A stretch of DNA of 5,911 nucleotides from positions 1 through 5,911 of the forward strand of contig JASLCA010000025.1 of NCBI GenBank assembly GCA_030146225.1. The letters run 5' to 3'. The stretch is from Sphingobacterium sp. (lineage in GTDB: Bacteria; Bacteroidota; Bacteroidia; Sphingobacteriales; Sphingobacteriaceae). Made by a program: the position numbers and the translations under genes. This document shows positions 1 through 5,911 of the stretch, piece by piece; the stretch's first letter is position 1; each line of letters starts with the position of its first letter. A model generated the notes under the pieces. That model did not search any database, was not told where the DNA came from, and was given only the letters and a program-made list of their open reading frames with translations.

Positions 1-354
1 CTGCACCTCATAGTCCTTCTTGGTCAATACCTCCAGTCGCGCTGTATCGGCCTGATAACGTCCCGTGTCCCGAATAACTATTTGCAGCTTATTTGGAAAA
101 GGTAGTTCATATACAAAGCGCCCGCTTTCATCCGTACTCAGGGTATCTACAAAGCTAGTGCTGCCGGAGGCCTTGGTCTGCCGCTCCAACACTACTTTCA
201 CCCCTTTTAAAGGGCTTTCATCATCCGTATTCACCAGCAGTCCAAGCACCTGCCCCTTATTAACCTTTGCTTCTTGATTCCATAAGCCATCCTTAGCACA
301 GGCCATCAAAAAGATGAGCAAGCATCCTAAGCTATACTTAATCGCTTTTTTCAT
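1..354 (-). CDS. Small lipoprotein with carboxypeptidase-regulatory-like domain (3' end outside window)
   Basis: The frame starts at ATG 354-352 and stays open for 118 codons to the window edge, so only the N-terminal part is seen. Residues 1-18 form a lipoprotein signal peptide: KK near the start, a hydrophobic run, then LMA before Cys19, followed by AKDG. Residues about 35-90 fit a carboxypeptidase-regulatory/CNA-B-like beta-sandwich: a G-x-V-x-G strand, then SPLKGVKVVLER, then the turn STDESGRFVYELP. This fold is common in Bacteroidota surface proteins and is usually structural or ligand-binding, not catalytic. It begins 3 bases after the stop of the upstream phosphatase-like gene, so it is probably co-transcribed and perhaps translationally coupled. 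There is no Shine-Dalgarno; the leader is AT-rich. A SusC-type receptor, which can also start with this fold, is unlikely because of the lipobox. The exact family and what lies downstream cannot be told. Confidence 0.8.
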   Translation of the reverse strand, partial: MKKAIKYSLGCLLIFLMACAKDGLWNQEAKVNKGQVLGLLVNTDDESPLKGVKVVLERQTKASGSTSFVDTLSTDESGRFVYELPFPNKLQIVIRDTGRYQADTARLEVLTKKDYEVQ

Positions 355-357
355 AAC

Positions 358-2142
358 TTAATTCTTTAAGGGCTTTTTACCTATAAACTCCTTTTCATAC
401 TTTGTGAGAAATACCTTCCCTTGTAATTTCCAGGATGCATCGGTTTTAATATTGAGCCAGTAAAATATCTGCGGTAATATATCGATGGTATACATCGTCT
501 GTTTCTTTGCTTCCAACTCCTGCTCCCTAGGGTTAAGGCAGTTCCAAGCCGGAATTAGGTTCCAACTATGGGTATAAGGATTAAAATGAAAATCAGTATC
601 GCTGGAAGTTTCTATCTTATTGTGGAACTCATGTCCACTTCCCTCGGACATGGGCCAGTAGCCAAGGATCTCACTCCAATAGGACATGGATGGGTCAAGA
701 TCTTGTAGGCAGGCAAAGTCTTGGATCTCTTGATCCGTCAAAGCCTTCTCAATAAAAACGAGATTATTTACCTTTCCATCAAAGGTGCCAAGGGAGGATA
801 CATTTCCCGATCCAATAAAAAAATCAGGTCTATTCGTCTCAAAGACTTTACCTGTGATCTCCACTTCATTATTTGGAATGCCGTTGACAAAGAGCTGGGC
901 ATACCGCTTAGCCGCTCTAAAATAGATTTTCAATGCTATTGTCTCCCAGGTAGCTACTTGAGCCGACAGGGTATGAACGACAAAGACAGCTCCCCCAGAA
1001 CTAGGACCAAACAAAAAACGATAGCGATTTTTGGCATTAGCCCCTTCCACCATAAAATGCCAACCCCGATTCCCACTGTAAGCATGGGTCGTGCGGCCCA
1101 GAATTATTGCATGACTATTATGCCGAGGTAAGGCATGATTATAAACCTTAAACATAATGGTATATTCAGCATTATTCTGGATATTATAAAGGTTGGAGTT
1201 TTCAGCAGAAATACTGGGATTCTGCACATTTCCCTTGACTTTAATCTCCAATGAGTTTTTTAGACTGGGGACTTCAATAGCTAAAGGCTCAAAATCAAGG
1301 TTGTAATAGATCAAGGGTACCTTTCGTTCTTCAAAGCTAGCGCCCCCATAGCTATTTGCTAAACCGCCATGATTAGAAGTAATAATAACCAACCAATTTT
1401 CTTGTGCATAATTTTGGCGTGCCTCTACCGCAGCTAGCAGCTCGGCAAGGTATCCATCCACTACATCCAAAGCCGCTTTATAAGGCGGACTATCCATGGA
1501 AAAGCCATTTGCTAGGCCAGCTTCATTTACGCCTCGAAAGTTTACCACGGCAAAGGCTAAGGCATTTTCCCCATGCTTAATCCGATCCACAGCCTTTTCC
1601 TTAGCCGCCTCATCTGATTCAACCGCCCCATTCTCATGGGAGAGATTAAATAGCTGCTGATCCAAGTCTACCCAAGGCGTTACAGAGAAGCTCTTTAGGA
1701 CTTTTCCAGATTCCAATAGGCGCTGATATACCGTAATAAAACCCGTAGCTTGATCAGCCCCTTCATGATCATGAATATCATCATCATCCGGTTCACTCTC
1801 GTCAAAATCATTCCCCCAAACCCCATGGTACTGGCTGCTCTTTCCACTTAAGATCGTTGTCCAAGTAGCCGCATCACCGGTATCGGAATCACTAAAGCCA
1901 TCCAAGGTGTATTTTGCATGTTCCATCATCTTCTGCATCTGATGAGGCACATACTTTTGCAACTCTGGGCCAGACAAGCCATCGATAACAACTAATAAGA
2001 CTTTCCTGTCCTTCTCATAATTTGGCCCTGAATCCTCCTCAAACACCAATGCAGGATCCACATACTTCTTGCAAGCAGCGGCCAGCAGCAGCAATACAAT
2101 TACTAGTGCTAGCTGATTTATAGTTTGTTTGATTTTTTTCAT
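358..2142 (-). CDS. Lipoprotein: degenerate phosphodiesterase/alkaline-phosphatase fold with inserted LamG domain and DUF4983-like C-terminus
   Basis: A complete 594-residue protein. Residues 1-23 are a lipoprotein signal (KKIK, long Leu/Val/Ala core, AAA before Cys24), so it should be membrane-anchored. Residues about 46-285 resemble the type I phosphodiesterase/nucleotide pyrophosphatase branch of the alkaline phosphatase superfamily: VVIDG with Asp54, then TILSG...YHGVWG at 95-110, then VNEAGLANG at 205-213, then ITSNHGG at 254-260. By my hand alignment the usual D..GH has become N206..L210 and SDHG has become SN257H258G; Asp54 and His258 remain, and the nucleophile Thr/Ser position reads Asp90. 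Residues about 300-480 look like a LamG/concanavalin-A jelly roll. Residues about 485-580 resemble DUF4983, with GYWP at 494-497 and a final IDILPQIFYWL...LQGKV that matches the closing element of phosphatase folds. An unusual acidic/His loop lies at 112-126. It starts 4 bases after the M60 gene, and is a paralogue of the gene on the other side of it. A binding rather than catalytic role is inferred; an altered hydrolase is possible. Confidence 0.85.
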   Translation of the reverse strand: MKKIKQTINQLALVIVLLLLAAACKKYVDPALVFEEDSGPNYEKDRKVLLVVIDGLSGPELQKYVPHQMQKMMEHAKYTLDGFSDSDTGDAATWTTILSGKSSQYHGVWGNDFDESEPDDDDIHDHEGADQATGFITVYQRLLESGKVLKSFSVTPWVDLDQQLFNLSHENGAVESDEAAKEKAVDRIKHGENALAFAVVNFRGVNEAGLANGFSMDSPPYKAALDVVDGYLAELLAAVEARQNYAQENWLVIITSNHGGLANSYGGASFEERKVPLIYYNLDFEPLAIEVPSLKNSLEIKVKGNVQNPSISAENSNLYNIQNNAEYTIMFKVYNHALPRHNSHAIILGRTTHAYSGNRGWHFMVEGANAKNRYRFLFGPSSGGAVFVVHTLSAQVATWETIALKIYFRAAKRYAQLFVNGIPNNEVEITGKVFETNRPDFFIGSGNVSSLGTFDGKVNNLVFIEKALTDQEIQDFACLQDLDPSMSYWSEILGYWPMSEGSGHEFHNKIETSSDTDFHFNPYTHSWNLIPAWNCLNPREQELEAKKQTMYTIDILPQIFYWLNIKTDASWKLQGKVFLTKYEKEFIGKKPLKN

Positions 2143-2146
2143 CTTT

Positions 2147-4162
2147 TTATGGTTTTAGCAGCGTAAACACCCCGAGTTCGGCAATTGCAGCATAGTTTGA
2201 GGTATTATACAGTCCACTCTTCTGAATCGTTAAGCGTATAAAACGGGCCCGCACCATATGGTATTCATCGGCTTCATCCACATGAATATATTGATCACTT
2301 AAGTCTCTAGTTAAGGTACGATTCCCCAAGTCAGTCCAAGTATTTCCATCGGTACTTATCTGTAGATTCAGCTCTCTTATATGATTACTACCATTTGTTT
2401 GCTGCCTTTGATTAAAGACTAATCCAGAAAAGGATTCTACAGCTCCCATATCTAGGTTGACAATCCATTGCCCTGTTCCAAAATAATCCCCGACGCAGGT
2501 GCTGTTGTAACAGGAGTGCCAGAAGGTATCCAACTTATCGTCAATCATTTTTGCAGGCACAAAATTGTCATGTCTTTGGTGATTATTGGCCGTAATGGAC
2601 CAGTTGCCCTTAGGCTTGAAGCTTATCCGATCATAATCTAAAAATCCATTCTCGCCTCCAGTCTTGCTAGCCGGATTAAATTCCCATACAGCCTGCTTCA
2701 AAAGCGGTAATCTTTTTTCCTCCCTAATAAATCGTTTGGCAACATCGCTTACATAAATACCCCATCCAAGTCTACAATAGGGCTCCATATCAATCTGTGT
2801 ATATTCTGAAAGTGCCTCATAGAAGAAGTCAATCTTAGATTGATTATTTGCCGAGGTAAAGCGCGCCTCTCTAGCCCTTTTATAGATATAGGCCATAAAC
2901 TCATAGCCGTATTTTTCAAAAATCTGCGCAAACATCATTAAGCGAATATCATGGGCTGAACTTCTATACCTATTTCCAGAGATATCCATACTAGCCCAAT
3001 TTGTAATATCAGCACCTGTACCTTTGGTTTTTCGGGCTTCAATATAGGGGACTGCCTTGTGCCATACCTCTGCAATCTTATAGCTTTGCCGGTCATTGAG
3101 CATAGACACTTTAAAATGAAAAAGATTACAGGTAACCTCTCCATTGCCCGAAAAATTCCATGTAGAATTCATCTGCATATTATGCCCCAACTCATGGTAA
3201 GTACCCCAGTTTAGGTACTTCACCCCTTCTATGTCCGTGGCCTGTTTAAAATAATTTTCGGTATTGCGGGCATGCACTGGATAGCCTGAATATTGTGCAA
3301 CTCCCGTCTTAAAGAGTACATCATGCACAATACGCCACTTATTAAAGGGGGCGCGATGTCGGATATCCGGATTGTCCTCCTTCATCCCTGTCCATTCCCA
3401 ATAGGCCCCCCGAATCATATTATCCCAAGTCTCTAAGAGCAAGGTTGGATCATCAATGGGGAGCCGCTTTAATTTGCTGGTCTCCATTGTAAAAACAATC
3501 CGCCTGCCTTCCAATTCAAACCAAGGAACAGTTGTTCTTGCAAGCAGCTCCTTCCAAGCAGCATTGGTGGTCTCCCCCAGCTTAAAGCTAGGCGCCTTAG
3601 CAACCCCCGTAAACTTTAGCTCCACTGAACGCCCCAAAGGCCGAGCAGGAAGGATATAAAATAGACCTCCATATAGATTGCGCATATAGTTTTTCCCAGG
3701 GAATAACACTTGCCTAACCACAATATTTAAATCCCGTTGTGGAAAATCAATCCCATTAGCATTGTTTGTGACATGCGCACCTATCATGCCTGTGAGCCCA
3801 TAGATCCCTGCTGGCACCTCGACAACAATTAATTCGCCCGCCGGCGCATAAACGCCAGTACTCTGCCAGTTTCCAGGAGCTACTGAAATACGTAGATCAC
3901 TAGAGCGGATCTCTTCATAATTTAGGTCTATATGTACAGCATAGTTTTCTAGACGCGGCTCTTTTTCACTCATAAGGCCTGGGAATAGTCGAGCCTGGGT
4001 ATACTTAGAATAGTCAATCTTAGCGTGATCAATAATCAGCGTGACCGTATCCTCATAATCCCCTTTATTATAGCCCTGTTCAAAGTTGTACCCATATTTT
4101 TTGGAGCATGATGCGCCCCATAACACAATAAAAATACTGAACCAATAGATTGAATGTTTCAT
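2147..4162 (-). CDS. M60-family (enhancin/mucinase-type) zinc metallopeptidase lipoprotein with C-terminal F5/8 type C domain
   Basis: A 671-residue protein if started at ATG 4162-4160. A longer start at 4180 (six more codons) is possible, but the inner ATG has a good ribosome site and puts the signal peptide at residues 1-18, with candidate lipid Cys19 (WGAS before Cys, a weak lipobox). Residues about 80-400 match the M60 peptidase family: the N-terminal lobe has NWQSTGVYAPAGE at 98-110, and the gluzincin site is HELGH at 323-327 with the third zinc ligand Glu342, 14 residues on, fitting HExxHx(8,28)E. Glu324 would be the general base, so the enzyme looks active. Characterised M60 relatives (BT4244 of Bacteroides thetaiotaomicron, SslE of E. 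coli, viral enhancins) cut mucins or O-glycoproteins. Residues about 515-668 form an F5/8 type C/CBM32-like sandwich (AKMIDDKLDTFWHS, then GQWIVNLDMG, then ARFIRLTI), probably binding glycan. The gene lies between two pseudo-phosphatase lipoprotein genes. The actual substrate is unknown. Confidence 0.92.
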   Translation of the reverse strand: MKHSIYWFSIFIVLWGASCSKKYGYNFEQGYNKGDYEDTVTLIIDHAKIDYSKYTQARLFPGLMSEKEPRLENYAVHIDLNYEEIRSSDLRISVAPGNWQSTGVYAPAGELIVVEVPAGIYGLTGMIGAHVTNNANGIDFPQRDLNIVVRQVLFPGKNYMRNLYGGLFYILPARPLGRSVELKFTGVAKAPSFKLGETTNAAWKELLARTTVPWFELEGRRIVFTMETSKLKRLPIDDPTLLLETWDNMIRGAYWEWTGMKEDNPDIRHRAPFNKWRIVHDVLFKTGVAQYSGYPVHARNTENYFKQATDIEGVKYLNWGTYHELGHNMQMNSTWNFSGNGEVTCNLFHFKVSMLNDRQSYKIAEVWHKAVPYIEARKTKGTGADITNWASMDISGNRYRSSAHDIRLMMFAQIFEKYGYEFMAYIYKRAREARFTSANNQSKIDFFYEALSEYTQIDMEPYCRLGWGIYVSDVAKRFIREEKRLPLLKQAVWEFNPASKTGGENGFLDYDRISFKPKGNWSITANNHQRHDNFVPAKMIDDKLDTFWHSCYNSTCVGDYFGTGQWIVNLDMGAVESFSGLVFNQRQQTNGSNHIRELNLQISTDGNTWTDLGNRTLTRDLSDQYIHVDEADEYHMVRARFIRLTIQKSGLYNTSNYAAIAELGVFTLLKP

Positions 4163-4170
4163 TTTGGTAT

Positions 4171-4176
4171 TCCTCC
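4171..4176 (-). promoter_or_regulatory. Shine-Dalgarno-like site deciding the M60 start
   Basis: On the minus strand GGAGGA (within GGGGAGGA) lies 8 bases before ATG 4162-4160, ideal spacing for a ribosome binding site. It overlaps the alternative ATG at 4180-4178, which has no such site of its own. Strong Shine-Dalgarno sites are uncommon in Bacteroidota, and the two downstream genes here have only A-rich leaders, so this site may give the peptidase a different translation level within a shared mRNA. Confidence 0.6.
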
Positions 4177-4182
4177 CCATTA

Positions 4183-5911
4183 TTATTTAGTCAAAAAATT
4201 AGGATTCCACAATTGTCCATCCAGACGGTAATCATCAATCCCCCGAAAATTTAACCAAGAGTAGATCATCCTTGGGACATCGATACTGCGAAAGACAAAG
4301 CGCTCGGGATGGTCTGGAATAGTGGGGCATATACTTGCTCCACGCTCCGAAAAACTATTCCAGTTGAAGAGTCCTTTTAGCATAAAATGAGCTCTATTGC
4401 CACTCTGATCACGCAGCTCTATACTACCATCATTGCCTGGCCAATAGCCAATTAAATTTTGATAATAAGGATCACTTCCAGGGGTTGATAGGGTTGAACA
4501 ATAATTGCTTGCTATGTCTTCATGGGACCAAGCCACATCGTAAAAGCGTAGGTCAGCCAAGGTATAGGACAGGTATTTTCCGGATAAGGATGATGACCAA
4601 GAATTCGGATTTCCAATAACCAAGGGCAAGGAGGTGGCTGCATTCCCAGTAATTTCCCTTTGGGAAATTCGCCTCCCATTCGTATACAGGGACATCATCT
4701 TTTTGCCTCCATCGCGCCATATCCTTAAGGTAGTCGTATACCATGTTTCAAGCTCTAAATCCTGAGGATTGGCCGTTAATACTTCACCATTATATCTTGC
4801 CGTAAACCCACCATTAGATGCATTGCCTTTGCTATCTCCATTTCGAACAAAGGTTATCCCCCAGCCTGACTCGGAACCGCCCGTACTCGAACGATTAGAA
4901 ATAATAGCCGGGTTGTATATTCCAGGTTGATGGATTTTAGTCTTAAAATGAACGGTGTAATCCTTGTCTTCATACATATTATAGCGAGCGGAATTGTCCA
5001 CATCCATAAGCCCAAGCCCCTTGTTGGCTCCAGTACCACTATCCGTAAACCGTACGGCCGAACTAATCCATAGGGGGTCTACTATACTCAATCGCTCTAC
5101 AAGTTTATTGGCAAATTGCCGATTATGTGCCAATACAAAATTATTCCGTTCTGTATCCGAGAAGATTGTGCCATCATCAAGTTCCGGCTTCAAGGGATAT
5201 TTACCGCCTTTGCTGGAGCATACCACAATCAACCACTTTTCATCCAAGTACTTTTTTCTAGAAAAAATACTATTCACCAGGATAGCCAATTGCGCGTCAA
5301 ATGCCTTTAAGGATGCGATGTATTCAGGAGAGTCATAGCCTTTGGCTTTACCCACCTGATCCACCGCACTAAAGGTCGCAACCAACAGTGTAGTCTCTTC
5401 TTTGGCAAGCTCTTCAGTAGCTTTTGCGAGGACCGCATCATCATTGTCCAATTCCTGATATTGAGCCACATCCTGCTTAAAAACGCGCATACTTGAAGGA
5501 TTAGCTGTTAACAAGCTATAGTTTTCAACCCCTTGCGCCTTTAATCGCGTAAAAATTGTAGGAAAATCATGCAGGCTATTCCCGCTCCCATTGCCCGACA
5601 CCTGATGCTTCTCATATTCAACTCCGGTTAATAAATCTGCATAAGCAGTCACTTCATCATTATTCGCCGTACTGACCGCATTCCAAGAGATTATACTATT
5701 TTGAGTGAGTTCAGCAAGCTTGGGCATACTTCCATAATCTGTGGCTTCCTTGGCTATTATCGAGCCTACACCTCCTTCTAAGATAATATAGGCCAACTTA
5801 TAACTAGACTCATCTATAGACAGGGCTTTATACTCTTGATCAAAAGGTAATTTATGACTGAACTCCTTATTACATGCTGTCAAAGAAAGAAAACCTACCA
5901 CTATGCAGCTG
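4183..5911 (-). CDS. Lipoprotein: strongly degenerate phosphodiesterase-fold with inserted LamG domain and DUF4983-like C-terminus (5' end outside window)
   Basis: The frame is open to the right edge. A GTG at 5901 could serve as a start, but it falls in the middle of the signal peptide: in-frame codons upstream (Ser-Cys-Ile) continue the hydrophobic stretch before the lipobox SLTA-Cys, so the true start must lie beyond 5911. Numbering here is from that GTG; the lipid Cys is residue 10. Residues about 34-270 follow the phosphodiesterase/alkaline-phosphatase fold: IILEGG (39-44), LLTGVEYEKH (90-99), SAVDQVGKAKG (178-188), VVCSSKGG (226-233). Compared with active members, IDG has become LEG (Glu42), D..GH has become D181..K185 and SDHG has become S-S230-K231-G; only Asp181 clearly survives, so hydrolysis is unlikely. 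A LamG-like jelly roll covers about 295-470 and a DUF4983-like end about 478-570 (GYWP at 485-488, DVPRMIYSWL...LDGQLW). It precedes the M60 gene by 20 bases and is a paralogue of the gene after it. An envelope glycan- or protein-binding role is inferred. Confidence 0.85.
   Translation of the reverse strand, partial: SCIVVGFLSLTACNKEFSHKLPFDQEYKALSIDESSYKLAYIILEGGVGSIIAKEATDYGSMPKLAELTQNSIISWNAVSTANNDEVTAYADLLTGVEYEKHQVSGNGSGNSLHDFPTIFTRLKAQGVENYSLLTANPSSMRVFKQDVAQYQELDNDDAVLAKATEELAKEETTLLVATFSAVDQVGKAKGYDSPEYIASLKAFDAQLAILVNSIFSRKKYLDEKWLIVVCSSKGGKYPLKPELDDGTIFSDTERNNFVLAHNRQFANKLVERLSIVDPLWISSAVRFTDSGTGANKGLGLMDVDNSARYNMYEDKDYTVHFKTKIHQPGIYNPAIISNRSSTGGSESGWGITFVRNGDSKGNASNGGFTARYNGEVLTANPQDLELETWYTTTLRIWRDGGKKMMSLYTNGRRISQREITGNAATSLPLVIGNPNSWSSSLSGKYLSYTLADLRFYDVAWSHEDIASNYCSTLSTPGSDPYYQNLIGYWPGNDGSIELRDQSGNRAHFMLKGLFNWNSFSERGASICPTIPDHPERFVFRSIDVPRMIYSWLNFRGIDDYRLDGQLWNPNFLTK

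Noticed and set aside
1..354. SusC/TonB-dependent receptor N-terminus
   Set aside because: The regulatory-like fold fits, but the signal peptide has a lipobox (LMA-Cys19), and no TonB box or plug motif is visible in the part present.
355..357. Promoter or terminator in the short gene junctions
   Set aside because: The gaps of 3, 4 and 20 bases are too short, and I saw no hairpin followed by a T-run at any junction.
721..1131. Plus-strand open frame of 136 codons
   Set aside because: It lies entirely antisense to the LamG-coding part of the 358-2142 gene, has no signal, domain or leader, and its product is of low-complexity, shadow type. The minus-strand protein is clearly real here.
358..2142. 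Active sulfatase or alkaline phosphatase
   Set aside because: No CxPxR/SxPxR sulfatase signature is visible and several metal ligands are substituted, so an enzyme name would overstate the evidence.
4039..4062. Asp-Thr-Val (D-S/T-hydrophobic) near the M60 N-terminus as a Bacteroidota O-glycosylation site
   Set aside because: The three-residue motif is too common by chance, and nothing else in the sequence supports modification here.
4994..5338. Plus-strand open frame of 114 codons
   Set aside because: It is antisense to the phosphatase-like gene and shows no recognisable motif or ribosome site; treated as a chance frame.
4183..5901. Complete gene starting with GTG at 5901
   Set aside because: This start would leave a signal peptide of nine residues before the lipid Cys with no basic N-terminus, and the frame continues upstream in hydrophobic codons. 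The gene is better called truncated by the window edge.

Overview
The window looks like part of a Bacteroidota chromosome, most likely Sphingobacterium/Pedobacter-like. The reasons are strings of short-spaced lipoprotein genes, AT-rich A-tract leaders, and the domain mix of M60 peptidase, LamG and a C-terminal region resembling DUF4983. The genus is an inference from protein style; no rRNA or other marker is present.

All convincing genes are on the minus strand and read right to left as one compact cluster with gaps of 20, 4 and 3 bases. In transcription order they are: (1) a lipoprotein of alkaline-phosphatase/phosphodiesterase fold with a LamG-like domain, cut at its 5' end by the window edge (4183-5911); (2) a lipoprotein M60-family (enhancin/mucinase-type) zinc metallopeptidase with an intact HELGH...E site and a C-terminal F5/8 type C (CBM32-like) domain (2147-4162); (3) a second phosphodiesterase-fold/LamG lipoprotein, a paralogue of the first (358-2142); (4) the N-terminal part of a small lipoprotein with a carboxypeptidase-regulatory-like beta-sandwich, cut by the left edge (1-354). 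There is no gene-free stretch above 20 bases, and no RNA gene, mobile element or CRISPR array was seen.

The most interesting point is the pair flanking the peptidase. Both keep the sequence skeleton of the alkaline phosphatase superfamily (strand-DG, T/SG...H, a Sxx-GG strand end, and a closing 'DI-P-I---L-I---LDG' element). Most metal-ligand and nucleophile positions are substituted, and differently in the two proteins. The LamG-like jelly roll also appears to sit inside the phosphatase fold, between its last core strands and the closing element, rather than being appended. Two Cys spaced exactly 57 residues apart are shared by both. A reasonable inference is a cell-envelope module in which two non-catalytic lectin-like pseudo-phosphatases work with a glycoprotein-cleaving M60 peptidase, probably as the accessory part of a SusC/SusD-type locus. 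SusC/SusD are not in the window, so that last link is unproven.
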